Of a DNA stretch of 64,000 nt, positions 33,158 to 44,530 are shown piece by piece. Source of the stretch: Culex pipiens pallens (lineage: Eukaryota > Arthropoda > Insecta > Diptera > Culicidae); NCBI RefSeq assembly GCF_016801865.2, contig NC_068939.1, positions 184,674,053 through 184,738,052 of the forward strand, read 5' to 3'. Positions within the stretch are counted from its first letter, which is position 1; every line of letters starts with the position of its first letter. The position numbers and the translations under genes are program-made. The notes below the pieces were generated by a model. It did not search any database. It saw only the letters and a program-made list of their open reading frames with translations, and was not told where the DNA came from.

Positions 33158-36100
33158 TTCGGCGGATCCGGTTTGTCCGGTGGGGTATTTGAACTTTACG
33201 AAGCTCCGGTTGGTGCCGAAGGAGCGGAATGAGACGCCGGTGGTGATTAAGAACTCGCTGGACTTTGTGTCGGACTTGAACGAGAGTAGCTATAACGATT
33301 TGAGCGATCCGGATTTGAGTGAGACGGAGTTGGAGCTGATCGAGAAGGAAACCAACGCAAGGGCGGCGATCATACGGAGCTCGTTCAGCAAGGACGACAT
33401 CAGCGGTATTGAGGGAGTTGGTGGAGTTTCACGCAGTAACAGTCTCAGCACGAAGGACCTCAACCACGAGCTGTCACTGCCACCACGATCACCGGTGAAG
33501 ATCATCACGAGACGGTCCAGCGTGGAGGCCGCCATCGGAGGCAGTGAAGTTCCGCTGAGCTACGTAAGGGAGAAGGAACCGCTCACAAATCAACCCCGGG
33601 CCATCGTCAACTCCAAGGGCTGGATGTGGGTTGCCGGCGTCCAGGGAGTGGCCGAATCATCTAGTCAGGCGATGCAGATCGCCCTCAACACGTTGGAAGA
33701 CCTTATAACCTCAAACTCGTTTACGCTGCGCCAAATCTGCTACATCACGCTGTACGTGAGGGACATGGCCGATTACGGTGCGCTCAACGAGGTCTACTCT
33801 TCACTGTTTAGCTTTACCAATCCACCGACTAGGGTATGTAGAAAAAAAAACGCTTTGCGAAAACGGCAGGTTCTAATTGCGATTCCCTTTTTTTCCATTC
33901 AGGTTTGCGTAGAATGTCCACTTCCAGAGGACTGTCACGTCGTGCTGGAGGCGGTCGCGTTCAACCCCGAGAAGTCAAGTAAGATCAACGCGTTGTGCCG
34001 TGATAAATTCTTGAACTCAAAATGGTTTCCTCTTCACAGCTTCCGAATGGGACCACAAAAGACACACGATGCACGTGCAGGGAATTTCCCACTGGGCGCC
34101 GGCCAACATCGGCACCTACAGTCAGTCGACCAAGGTAATCAACTGTTGTAAAATTTACTTTTTTCTTTCATTTTAAAATTTTATTTAGTATTATTTGTTT
34201 GGCTGAAACGTTGTGAGTACATTGATGTCCAAACAGGTTTCATCAATTTGTTCATTCACACTTCGCTTCACTTGGACACTTCGCATAGACGCCCTTGCTC
34301 CCATCGCGTCATATAATCTTAGAAGAATCCAGGGAAAAAAGTTACATTTAAATAAAACCATTGTTTTACTCGTCGGAAAAGTGCAAAATTAGATTTTTTG
34401 GGAAAATAATAATTTTTAATGATATAATACAATATTAAAATCCAAAATCAAAAAAGGTCGAACCTCAAAAATCAGATTATTGAAAGGTCTAAAACTGAAA
34501 GCCACCACTAAAGAGAAAAGTCATACGAAAAATATATTTTTTTGGCAGAACTATTTTAAAATTCTGAACTACTAAAATGACCAAAATTACTAACACCTAC
34601 CAAATGACCAATATTACCAAACCGGCCAAAACTACCAAAATGACGAAAACGACCAAAAAGGTCAAACCGACCCAAATTACTAAAATGACCAAACTGGCCA
34701 AAACTACCGAAATGACCAAAAAGACCCAAATGACCAAAATGGCCAAAACGACCAAAATGACTAAAATGACCAAAACGACCAAAATGATTAAATTGACTAA
34801 AACTACCAAAATGACCAAAACGATCAAAACGACCAAAACGATAAAAATGACCAAAACGATCAAAATTACCAAAATGACCAAATTGTCTAAAATGACTAAA
34901 ATGACCAAAGGAACCTAAATGACCAAATTGACCAAAACGATCAAAATGACCAAAATGACTAAAACGACCAAAATGACCAAATTGACCAAAACGATCAAAA
35001 TTACCAAAATGACTAAAATGACCAAATGACCAAAACGAACAAAATAACTAAAACGACCAAAATGACCAAAAAGATAAAAATGGCAAAACCGACAAAAATT
35101 AAAAACGACCAAAACGATCAAAATTACCAAAATGACCAAATTATCTAAAATGACTAAAATGACCAAAATGACCAAATTGACCAAAACGATCAAAATGACC
35201 AAAATGACTAAAACGACCAAAATGACCAAATTGACCAAAACGATCAAAATTACCAAAATGACTAAAACGACCAAAATAACCAAATGACCAAAACGAACAA
35301 AATGACTAAAACGACCAAAATGACCAAAAAGATAAAAATGGCAAAACCGACCAAAATGAAAAACGACCAAAATGACCGAAATTACCAAAACATCAAGAAT
35401 GACCAAAATGACGAAAACGACGGAAACGACCAAAACAATCTAAATGACCAAAATGACTAATACGACCAAAATGACCAAATTGACCAAAATGATCAAAATG
35501 ACCGAAACGATCAAAATTACCAAAATGACTAAAACGACCAAATTGACCAAAACGACCAAATGATCAAAACGATCAAAACGACCAAAATGACTAAAACGAC
35601 CAAAACGATCAAAATGAACAAAACGATCAAAATGACAAAAATGACGAAAACGACCAAAACGATCAAAATGACCAAATTGACCAAAATGACCAAAACGATC
35701 AAAATGACCAAAATGACTTAAACGACCAAAATGACCAAAAAGATAAAAATGGCAAAACCGACCAAAATGAAAAACGACCAAAATGACCGAAATTACCAAA
35801 ACATCAAGAATGACCAAAATGACGAAAACGACGGAAACGACCAAAACAATCTAAATGACCAAAATGACTAATACGACCAAAATGACCAAATTGACCAAAA
35901 TGATCAAAATGACCGAAACGATCAAAATTACCAAAATGACTAAAACGACCAAATTGACCAAAACGACCAAATGATCAAAACGATCAAAACGACCAAAATG
36001 ACTAAAACGACCAAAACGACCAAAATGAACAAAACGATCAAAATGAAAAAAATGACGAAAACGACCAAAACGATCAAAATGACCAAATTGACCAAAATGA

Positions 36101-37045
36101 CCAAAACGATCAAAATGACCAAAATGACTTAAACGACCAAAATGACCTAAACGATCAAAATGACCAAAATGACCAAATTGGCTAAATTGGCTAAAATGAC
36201 CAAAACGACCAAAATGACCAAATTGACCATAACGACCAAACGACCAAAACGACCAAAATGAACAAACCGACCAAAATGAATAAAACGACCAAAATGACCG
36301 AAATTACCAAAACGATCAAATTGACCAAAATGACCAAAACGACCAAAATGACTAAAACGACCAAAATGACCAAAATGACGAAAACGACCAAAATGACCAA
36401 ATTGGCTAAATTGGCTAAAATGACCAAAACGACCAAAATGGTCAAAATTACCAAAACAAAAATCAAAATGACCAAAATGACCAAAACGATCAAAATGACC
36501 AAAATGACCAAAACGACCAAAATGACTAAAACGACCAAAATGACCAAAATGACGAAAACGACGAAAACGACCAAAATGACCAAATTGGCTAAATTAGCTA
36601 AAATGACCAAAACGACCAAAATGACCGAAATTACCAAAACGATCAAAATGACCAAAATGACGAAAACGACCAAAATGACCTAAACGAGCAAAATGACCAA
36701 AATGACGAAAACGACCAAAATGACCAAATTGGCTAAATTGGCTAAAATGACCGAAACGACCAAAACGGTCAAAATGACCAAAACGACCAAAAATATGTTA
36801 AAATCCTAATATTCTGATATTTCTAAAATTTTAAAATTCGAGTACGGACCGTTCTTTGTTAACAATAAAGTTTTAAGCTTTTAAATTTTTAGAGTGTTTT
36901 TTTTTTATTTTGAACTTTTTAATTTGTTTTTTTTTGTTTGTGTAAATTATTGAAAAGCAAGACTTTAATTCCTAAAACTTTCTTTTTTACCCAGGTCGGC
37001 ACCATAACGTACATCTCCGGCCAGATCGCGCTCGTCCCGGGCAGC

Positions 37046-37086
<41 letters not shown>

Positions 37087-38079
37087 CACGCTGAGGCACG
37101 TCGCACGGATAGCGAAGGCCATGCACGCCCAGGGTCAGCTGCGGGATGTCGTTCAGGTTGGTTCGACGGAGTCACATTTTTTGATGCAGAATGACATCTT
37201 TAGTAACCTCTAATCTTGCAGGGAATCTGCTTCGTGACGCATCCGAGCTACATCACCGAGGCCAGACGGCAGTGGGAACGGCGGACGGCCAACGCCATCA
37301 TCGACTACATTGTGGTGCCGGCGCTGCCGCGGGGTGCCCTCGTCGAGTGGCAAGTTTGGGCGCACACGCACAACGACAAGTTTGACTGTGAGTTGTTGTA
37401 GAATCTCTTGGGGGTTTCAAAATTAAATCTAGATCTTTGTTTGTTTCAGACGAAGAAACGGGTTGCTCAATCGGCGATTACTCGATCTCAATCCGGAGAC
37501 GGTGGAACTACGAAAACAATTGCGCCTCGGTTGTGTGCTACATCTCGACCGGTAAGACCATGTCATTCCCCACTTGAAGAATTCAACCCCTGACCATGTA
37601 TCTACTACCCAGGCCTAGCAACATCAACGACCAAGCTGACGGAGCTGAGCGATGACTGCATGCACCACCACAATCAACTCTCGCAGAAAATCTCCCGCGA
37701 GCAGATCCACGACGCGATCGCGTACGTCCTCCGGAAGCTACTCCAGGACTACCCACTTGGGAACAGCCCGTCAAACGATTCCTCCTCCTCGTCGGATGAT
37801 CCCAACCCAACCCAACAGCTGGTACCTCCGCCCCATCACCATCCTCACCACCACAACACGGGACCGGTCCCCAGCGCGGCCACCCTGCCAACGGTTCACC
37901 TGCGCTTCTTCTACCAGGTGGGTGCCATCGGTTCCGTTCAAGCCCTCCTCGAGGCCATCGAAAGCTTTCTCAGCTCGCCGTCCAACGTGGCCCGGATCGC
38001 GTACACCGTCGTTCCGGCCTGCCACCTGCAAAACTTTAGCACGTTCATCTCGATCTGCGGCCTGCGGCATCACGAGTAA
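27514..38079 (+). CDS. Dph6: Diphthine-ammonia ligase Dph6 with two RidA-like domains
   Basis: ATP-dependent amidation of diphthine on eEF2, the last step of diphthamide synthesis in the cytosol. Nine exons: 27514-27628, 27686-27944, 32858-33833, 33903-33978, 34040-34134, 36995-37156, 37222-37387, 37450-37551, 37613-38079. All borders are GT-AG and the sum is 2418 bp (805 aa). Residues 8-13 are the PP-loop SGGKDS; GEGGEYETFTLDCPLF marks the end of the ATP-pyrophosphatase domain. An acidic, Ser-rich linker follows (about residues 265-360), then two YjgF/RidA-like domains (INSKGWMWVAGVQG-type and VGTITYISGQIALVPG), as in the yeast protein; the last exon carries a His/Pro-rich insert (PPPHHHPHHH). 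Introns 2 and 5 are repeat-filled. Confidence 0.93.
29143..29514. mobile_element. Pogo-like MITE, CAGTACTTGTTCGGTAACTG termini
   Basis: TA then CAGTACTTGTTCGGTAACTG at 29145; right end CAGTTACTGAACAACTACTA at 29512 then TA (one terminal G-to-A change). 368 bp; no ORF for a transposase. A truncated relative starts near 29715 ('acttgttcgataac'). Confidence 0.7.
29883..30400. repeat. Fragments of the GAGCAATTCTCT foldback family
   Basis: 'gagcaattctctgccaaaa...ggaatggattttatttgta' and 'ggaattttctgatcggtttg' match the arms of the full element at 56534-57787. Intervening sequence differs, so this copy is rearranged or decayed. Confidence 0.55.
32645..32820. mobile_element. GGGACCATCC MITE copy 1 (TTA duplication)
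   Basis: TTA | GGGACCATCCATAAACCACG ... CGTGGTTTATGGATGGCCCC | TTA. Inner arms contain C runs and the palindrome CCATACAAAAAA...TTTTTTGTATGG. The same family appears at 49126-49296 and 63022-63190. Confidence 0.85.
34135..36994. other. Dph6: Dph6 intron 5 with a 2.2-kb minisatellite
   Basis: Intron between exons ending SQSTK and starting VGTITYISG. Most of it is the tandem repeat at 34576-36790; the flanks are AT-rich and noncoding. Confidence 0.85.
34576..36790. repeat. 9-bp minisatellite (ACCAAAATG)n with higher-order duplication
   Basis: Imperfect tandem array of ACCAAAAYG/ACTAAAAYG units. Long open frames on both strands (TKMTKTTKM on plus, VILVVLVIL on minus) follow from the period of 9 and are not genes. 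A block containing 'catcaagaatgaccaaaatg' recurs at 35391 and 35802, i.e. a roughly 411-bp higher-order repeat. Confidence 0.95.
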
Positions 38080-38452
38080 AAAAAGGAAAATACGGACAAC
38101 AAACAAAAAAAAAACACACGGGATTTCTATTTTAAACAAATATTTATATACATCTTTCCAAGATTTTTACAAACACAAACACTCAAACAAACAAAAAAAC
38201 AGCAACATTATCGCATAGTTGTGTGCTTGAAAGGAGGAGGTATCCTTGCTGCATAAAAAACCAGAAAATCAAATTACTCGATCGGCAGCAACGAATTCGA
38301 ATGAGCCAGCGCATTGTTTCATCAGATTATTTACTTCGTAAGCCCAGACGGAATGTTTAAGATTGCTACTCTTATTGAAAACAAAACAAACAAAAAAAAA
38401 ACCAGCTAAATTATAATATATTGAATGTTGATAGGCAAAAATGTACCAATGT

Positions 38453-38458
38453 AATAAA
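38453..38458 (+). terminator. Dph6: Probable Dph6 polyadenylation signal
   Basis: AATAAA about 375 bp after the Dph6 stop, at the end of a moderately complex, gene-like 3'UTR and before degenerate AT words begin at about 38600. Confidence 0.5.
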
Positions 38459-38599
38459 GACAAAGTAATTTAAACTCTTGAAAACTCTGGATATTTACTC
38501 AATTCCGAAATTTCCCAGAAATCTCTTTTTGGACAAAAGTATTGTATTGCCCTCCACCGAAAGATAGGGCTTGGATATCTGTGTGTAAAATAGCAAAAA

Positions 38600-39625
38600 A
38601 TTCAAATTGCAATGTGATTTTTGACCGACTTAAAATTCTGCAATTCTGAGAATCTTAAATTCTTAATAATTCTACAACTCTTTTTATAATTCTACAACTC
38701 TAAAATTCTTAAAATTCTAAAATTATAAAATATTAAAATACAAATAAAATAAATTCTGGAATTTAATATATTCAAAATTGTAATATTTTACAACTCATAA
38801 AAACAAAATTTCTAGGAATTTAAAATTCTTAAATAATAGAATTCTTTAATTCTAAATATAAAATTTAGCAACCCTAGAATTTTAAGATGTAAAATTCTAA
38901 AATTATGAAATTCTGTTTAATTTGTTTACTTATAAAATCCAGAAATTCTAACATTGTAATCCTCATAAACTTCAAAAATTTAAAAAATCGGCAATCCTGA
39001 AATTCTAAAATAAAAATATTCTTAAATTCTTAAGTTTTATGGAATTTAACAATTCTAAAACATTCTAAAATTCTACAATTCTTAAGATCTAAAGTGTTTA
39101 TAATGGCAGCAAATTCAAATTTCAAAGTAATTTTTGACCAACAACTCAAAAAATTTTATATTCTAAAATTTCGAAATTATAAAAATCTAAAAGTTATAAT
39201 ATTTGAAATTTTTTAAATATATTTAAAATTTTAATATTTTAGAACTGATAAACTCAAAACTTGTAAAATTTATAAATTCTTAAATTATAGAATTCTTAAA
39301 TTCTAATTTAAAAAAAAAATAGGAACTCTAAAATTTTAAGATGTAAAATTATAACATTCTAAAATTATGAAATTCTGTAACTGTAAAAAATGTTTACTTA
39401 TAAAATCTTAAAATTCTTAATTTGTAATCCTCAATAACTTCTGAAATTTAAAAAATTCTACAATCCTTAAATTCTAAAATTAAAATATTATTAAATTCTT
39501 AAGTTTTATGGAATTTAAAAATTAAAATATTCTTAAATTCTTAAGTTTTATGGAATTTAAAAATTCTTAAAAATTCTTAAATTCTACAATTCTAAAGATC
39601 TAAAATTCGAATTTCAGATATTCTT
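38600..39625. repeat. Degenerate AATTCTAA-word sequence
   Basis: Continuous mix of 'aaattcta', 'taaaattc' and 'attcttaa' words, with an internal near-repeat ('aaattcttaagttttatgg' at several places). Looks like a decayed relative of the 15.4-17.2-kb satellite. It resumes at 40991-41450 after the retroelement insertion. No gene. Confidence 0.6.
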
Positions 39626-40990
39626 AAATTATAGGATTTTTTTTTTTTTTTTTATCAGTTCGTTTATTTAGTTGGCTCAAGCGGAAAACCCTTTACGGAG
39701 CCGGGTATCATTGTACAGTAATAATAAAAATAAATTACATAATCATATAGTAATGAATGCACTAACTAGTGGATATCTTTTAACAACATCGTTCATTAAG
39801 TATTTCAATTGAGGCATTATTAGTTGCAAAAAAGCTCTCCAATGTTGGTCAACGTCGAAGGAACAGCACAGCACGTCGATAAGTTTGTCGAAACTGATCA
39901 GTCCTGCGTTGTTTGTTGTTCGAGGCGCTGAAGTTGAAGATCTGGATTGGCTGGCTTTTTTCTGCTTTCGCGATAAATTCGTTGATATTGGTTCACTATC
40001 CGCAGCGGTGTTGGTAGTTACATGTTCGATGTGGTTCGGTTGTAGGAGAGTCTTTGCGGCAGAGTTTGGTTCTGCAGGTAGTTGTTTCGTGGCTTCATTG
40101 TACGCGTGTTTGTACAACTTCTTGAGATTTCGTTTCACTGTATTGGTTTTCGCGATGAAAATTGGGCAGTTGGAGATTATTTGATGGTATTGTCCACATC
40201 TAAAGCAACAATTGTGTGTCTCCGAACAATCGGCTTCTGTGTGGTTCCCCATACATTTGCAGCAACGGGCACTGTTCGAGCAGTGCTTTACTGTGTGACC
40301 GTACTGCTTACAATTTGTACAATACATCACTTTAGGAAAAAATGGTCGTATCGGCAGAACTATGTTTTGATATTGTACAAAGTCTGGCAGAACGGTTCCA
40401 TAAAATGTAATACGTAGTCCAGACGATGGTAGATAACATTCTTCGGTTTTCGAAAATTTTGCTAATCGGCTACAAAACTTGATGTTTACAGGCTTGAGCC
40501 GAGGATCGTTGAATTTTCCGATGCCTTTGTCTTTCATAGTAGAAGGAGTTATGTCATCAGCATAAACTACTCCATCTACTTCAACTAGGTGAGGCGGTAT
40601 GAAAACATTATGTGTTTTTCTAAAGTACTTGTCATTCACTAATCCGTTAGCTTCATGTCTGTTAGTTAATGAAACTCGGATTTTCATGGGGTTTTCACTT
40701 CTAATTTCTTCAACTGAACGATAACGTTGATTGAGATCGTCAGCAAGAGGCAGCAAACGGAGGGGATCTTGCTGCTTTTTTATGTAAACGTAAAATGGTC
40801 CAGATGATGAAATCGGGTACGTCCGTATTTTTTCTACTGAAGGTCGTTTCTCCGTAAAAGAAGATTTGTTGGTCCTTTGTTCTTCACTGTTTGCCATTTT
40901 GATCACAAGATCGCGAGGTTACTTCTTCGAGCAAGTGTGAGTATCAACCGTTCTGCTCGACTGCTGAGTGTCAACTGAAATTATAGGATT
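39626..40990 (-). mobile_element. ORF1-only retroelement insertion (half-LINE) with 13-bp target duplication
   Basis: The direct repeat AAATTATAGGATT lies at 39626-39638 and 40978-40990. Between them, on the minus strand: 5' end CAGTTGACACTCAGCAGTCG, one long ORF, a short 3'UTR with AATAAA (rev. comp. of 39663-39668), and a poly-A tail (T run at 39639-39653). It has all the marks of target-primed reverse transcription but no reverse transcriptase or endonuclease frame. Confidence 0.85.
39743..40906 (-). CDS. Gag-like ORF1 protein with CCHC zinc knuckles
   Basis: 387 residues, uninterrupted. The middle part (about residues 30-185) resembles the RRM-like region of non-LTR ORF1 proteins. Then three Cys/His knuckles: CTNCKQYGHTVKHC (CX2CX4HX4C), CCKCMGNHTEADC (CX2CX3HX4C) and CFRCGQYHQIISNC (CX2CX3HX5C). 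A charged Ser/Thr-rich tail follows. Family role: nucleic-acid chaperone binding the element's RNA. Two nearby ATGs are possible starts (M1 and M4). It is the only ORF of the 1.34-kb insertion. Assignment to a Jockey- or I-like clade is inferred from the knuckle pattern and poly-A end. Confidence 0.85.
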   Translation of the reverse strand: MIKMANSEEQRTNKSSFTEKRPSVEKIRTYPISSSGPFYVYIKKQQDPLRLLPLADDLNQRYRSVEEIRSENPMKIRVSLTNRHEANGLVNDKYFRKTHNVFIPPHLVEVDGVVYADDITPSTMKDKGIGKFNDPRLKPVNIKFCSRLAKFSKTEECYLPSSGLRITFYGTVLPDFVQYQNIVLPIRPFFPKVMYCTNCKQYGHTVKHCSNSARCCKCMGNHTEADCSETHNCCFRCGQYHQIISNCPIFIAKTNTVKRNLKKLYKHAYNEATKQLPAEPNSAAKTLLQPNHIEHVTTNTAADSEPISTNLSRKQKKASQSRSSTSAPRTTNNAGLISFDKLIDVLCCSFDVDQHWRAFLQLIMPQLKYLMNDVVKRYPLVSAFITI

Positions 40991-42173
40991 CTTTAATTCT
41001 AAAATTCTAAAATGATAAAATTAAAAAATCTCCAAAATTAAAAAAATCTGGAATTTTATAAATGTAAAATTCAAACATTCTAAAATAATTAAATTCTAAA
41101 ATTTTAAAAATTTCTTTGCATATAATATATCCAAAAAAAATGTCATTCTAATTCTCAAAACTACTTAAAATGTACAACTCTGAAATTCTAAATTTTAGAT
41201 ATTTGAAAATTTAATTATAGAATTCTTAAATTCAAATATTCCGAGCAGAACCAGTTTTTAAGGCTGAAAGGCTCGTTTATAAAGACTACTAGCTAACTAA
41301 ATTTAAATATGTATTTTGAAATTCTTAAATTTTTAAATTCTATGCATAATTTTTTTTTAAATTCTGACATACTAAAATTCTCTAAAAAAAATAATTTGCC
41401 CAAAAATCTAAATTTCTAACTTTATAGAATTCTTAAATTCAAAAATAATAAAATTTCCATTTCTAGAGTTTTTTTTGATTAGGTCCTATAAACATATGAA
41501 AGACAAAAGTTTAAATTATAAATTTCTAAACTTCTAAAACTCTGAAATAGATGTCTGAAATTGGAGGAATCAAAAATTCTTAGCTAATGATTTAATATTT
41601 TTTGGATGTGTTGAATTTTATAATTGTATTTTTCGAAATAGTTTGCAATTGGTCTTTTAGCATCATTACAAACTATTCACTTCATAATTTTAAAGATTTC
41701 AGATTTTTTAATTTTTTGTACTGAACAATTTTTAATTTTAGAATTTTACACTGTTTTTAAACATTGGATTTTAGAATTTGAGAATTTTAGAACTGAAGAA
41801 TTTACAAATAAGGTTTTTAAATTTTTGTGATCCTTGTTCTAGGATATTTTTTGTTCCAAGCGAAACCTCAAACGTTCAATGTTACATATTCCAAACATTC
41901 ACAAGAAGTTAAATAAAATAAATCACAAAAATTGCTAACATGCTCAAAAAATTACCATAACTGAAGAAGTAACTTTCTCAATACAACATCGTTTGGAAAT
42001 AATGTATTTGGCTTGCGTTGCGTTTTATTTCAACAGCCCCCTCAACACATCTGCACTCTTCGAGGTAGAAAATCTGCAAACATCTATATAAATGTGACAT
42101 CCCCATCTCATGTCAGAAACGTCAAAAACTTTGTCAACACGACACACTTCTGTCAGAGTCGTCGCACATCGTT
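40991..42173. other. AT-rich intergenic DNA before Srp68
   Basis: Degenerate AATTCTAA-type words to about 41450, one lone MITE arm (41468-41498), then AT-rich sequence without a gene. The last 150 bases become more complex towards the Srp68 promoter. Confidence 0.55.
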
Positions 42174-42178
42174 TCAGT
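42174..42178 (+). promoter_or_regulatory. Srp68: Candidate initiator (TCAGT) of Srp68
   Basis: TTTCAGTGA lies about 60 bp before the ATG at 42239 in a non-repetitive stretch; TCAGT is the arthropod initiator consensus. No TATA box was seen. Confidence 0.35.
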
Positions 42179-42238
42179 GAAAGTGCCAACATCAGAGTTG
42201 AAGTTTTTCTCATTTTCCAGCAAATTTAGCCCGGAAAA

Positions 42239-44147
42239 ATGGTCGAATCCAAGTCGAGCAAGCCGGAAGCCAACAAGGAGAACGCGGACCCCGCAAAGGA
42301 GATGGAAGTCGATGAAGAGGAGGAGGAGGACGAGACCGCACCGTCCAAGGTGTTCACCATCGAAAGTGAGTTGCTTCTTCTTCTCTTTTTGGTGTGTGTT
42401 CTTTTTGGCTGACCGGATTTGTAACATTCCAGTTTTGCGGGTGATCAAGGATTTGCAGTTGCAGCATGGTCTGCGCCACGGGGACTACCAGCGGTACCGC
42501 GGTTACTGCTCGCGGCGTGTCAAGCGGCTGCGTAAGACGCTGAATCTGCCCCAGGGCGATAAGCGGCACTTTAAGAAGCGCGACGTGACGCTGGCCAATC
42601 TGGAGCGGGAGAACTCGGACGAGCGGTTCATCCACATCCCGCTGATGTTGGCCGAGCGGGCTTGGGCGTACGCGATGCAGCTGCGCCAGGAGTCGAACAC
42701 GGAACCCAGAAAGCGGTTCCATTTGGTTGGGAAGATGCGCAAGGCCACGGTTTATGCGCTGCAGCTGCAGGAACTGTGCAACTCGGAGTATTGCGATGCG
42801 CGGACCAAGCTGGAGGCGGAAGCGTACTCGGCCTGGATTCATGGATCGTTGCATTTTGAGCTGTCGCTGTGGAAGCAGGCTGCGGAGAACTTGAAGAAGG
42901 CGCAGATGATTTACGAGAATCTTGCCCAAGCACTGCCGGAGGAGGAACAGGCAGTTTATAAGGCAAAGGTTGATGAGCTAACGCCGAGTCTGCGCTATTG
43001 TGCGTACAATGTGGGCGAGAAGGGGGCGATCAATTTGCTGGAGATGCGTGGACAGGGAATGATGGATAATTTGAGCGCGCTGGTTGCGCAAACCAAAACC
43101 GAAAGCATGGAAGCGTTCCAAACGACGGAGTGGCGTGGACGTAAGGTCACTGTCCGGCCGGAGAAGGTTCGTTTGTTCTTGCTTAGCATTCAGGATTTGG
43201 CCAACAGTATTGAAAAGGCAAAAGACTACCCGGCCAAGATTGAACTGCTGGAGAATGTGCTGTTGGACTGTAAGGATGCCATTTCGGCGATTAAAGATGA
43301 GATAAAACAGGACCCGAAGTTGCGTTCGAGCAGCGACAGTGGAACCATGACGGCCACGCAGTACCTGCTGACGTACCTTTCGTACACTCGATTAAAGTTG
43401 ACTCTTGAGAGAAATTTGTTCATGGTTGCGCAGGGAAAGCTAAGCTTGGACGATCCAAACGCACCGGAAAAGGTGCAGATTGAGGGCAAGAAAACGAAAC
43501 CTCAAGATTTGTCCCGTTTGTATGAAATCATCCTTCAGAACGTAACAGAAATGCAGCAGCTCCCGGGCATGGAATCGGACGCCCAGTACCAAGCGGAAAT
43601 TGAAAATTTGGCCCTTTCCTTCAAGTCATTCCGTTGCTATTACATCGCCATCACGCTGGTTGCGTTGAAGCGTTGGCGCGATGCCGTGGCCATGTACGAA
43701 CGCTCTACCAAGTATGCGTCCCAAGCGACCGCATCGAAGAAATCCGTTTGCGCTGATTTCGACCTGCAAGACGAGCTGAAACGCCTCATCCAAACCATCG
43801 AGGGCTGCAAGTTCTCCGCGCACGCAAACAGCGTCCTCGAGGAGGACACCACCGAGGAGTCGGTTCTCTATGGCAAAAGCACGAAATCCTCCAAGCCGCT
43901 GTTCGAACGCCTGTCCGTGTACAAGGAGGACTCCTCGCTGAACTCGCGCAACCCGAACGTGTTCAAGCTGACGCCGGAGATGCAACCGATTCCGGCCAAG
44001 CCGCTGTTCTTCGACCTGGCGCTCAACTTTGTCGAGTTTCCCTCGTTGGACGATAAGGTCGAGCAGAAGGGTGGGGCGAAGCAGACGGCCGGAATGTCCG
44101 GATTCGTTAAGGGCCTGTTCGGTTGGGGTGGCAGCGGTGGAAAGTAA
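42239..44147 (+). CDS. Srp68: Signal recognition particle subunit SRP68
   Basis: Binds 7SL RNA and SRP72 in the SRP that targets secretory ribosomes to the ER. Exons 42239-42365 and 42433-44147, split by a 67-bp GT-AG intron in phase 1; 613 residues against about 625 in other animals. Visible: acidic N-terminus (MEVDEEEEEDE), the conserved RNA-binding region ILRVIKDLQLQHGLRHGDYQ, RYRGYCSRRVKRLRKTL, then helical TPR-like repeats (HGSLHFELSLWKQAAENLKK), and a C-terminal SRP72-binding part ending GFVKGLFGWGGSGGK. The start was chosen because upstream sequence is UTR-like and the ATG opens the expected acidic leader. Codon use is GC-rich like its neighbours. Confidence 0.96.
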
Positions 44148-44295
44148 AGGGGGAGTTTGGGAGTGTGTGTTTATTTTTTCGATCAGGTTTGCCCGATTAT
44201 GAACTTTCGTTTGGTACTACTTCTACTCTGCGGAGTGATGTGAGAGTAATATAACTGTATAACAAAACATGTGTAAGAAAACATTTGATTTTTTC

Positions 44296-44301
44296 AATAA
44301 A
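44296..44301 (+). terminator. Srp68: Srp68 polyadenylation signal
   Basis: AATAAA about 150 bp after the stop, in 'tttttcaataaagttatcc'. Confidence 0.7.
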
Positions 44302-44369
44302 GTTATCCATAAACCAAAACTCAAATCAAGGACTTTTCATATTTTATTCAATTAATATTGTTTGCTCTA

Positions 44370-44530
44370 CAGCCCTTGTCGATATCTATTGATAGATTCT
44401 TACTCGAACCTAGGTGCCCGAAAGCTTGAAACGGTGAGGCAATCTAAACCTCTTTTTACACCTAGCTCCGATCCACCCCGGGATTTGAACTGTCGACCTT
44501 TGGATTATGCCAACTGGTGATTCTGCCGTA
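44370..44530. repeat. SINE-like fragment
   Basis: Contains 'aggtgcccgaaagcttgaaa', 'cctctttttacacctagctc' and a box B-like 'ccccgggatttgaac' in reverse sense. GC-richer than the AT-rich surroundings, so probably a tRNA-derived retroposon piece. No target duplication was identified. Confidence 0.4.

Noticed and set aside
34577..36683. Frames of 60-172 aa on both strands of the Dph6 intron (TKMTKT, VILVVL)
   Set aside because: Product of a 9-bp minisatellite; no start context, domain or homology, and located in a confirmed intron.
42177..42238. Upstream in-frame extension and intron read-through of Srp68 (656-aa continuous frame)
   Set aside because: The frame from 42177 differs from the coding frame of exon 1; the GT-AG intron at 42366-42432 restores the expected acidic N-terminus starting at 42239.
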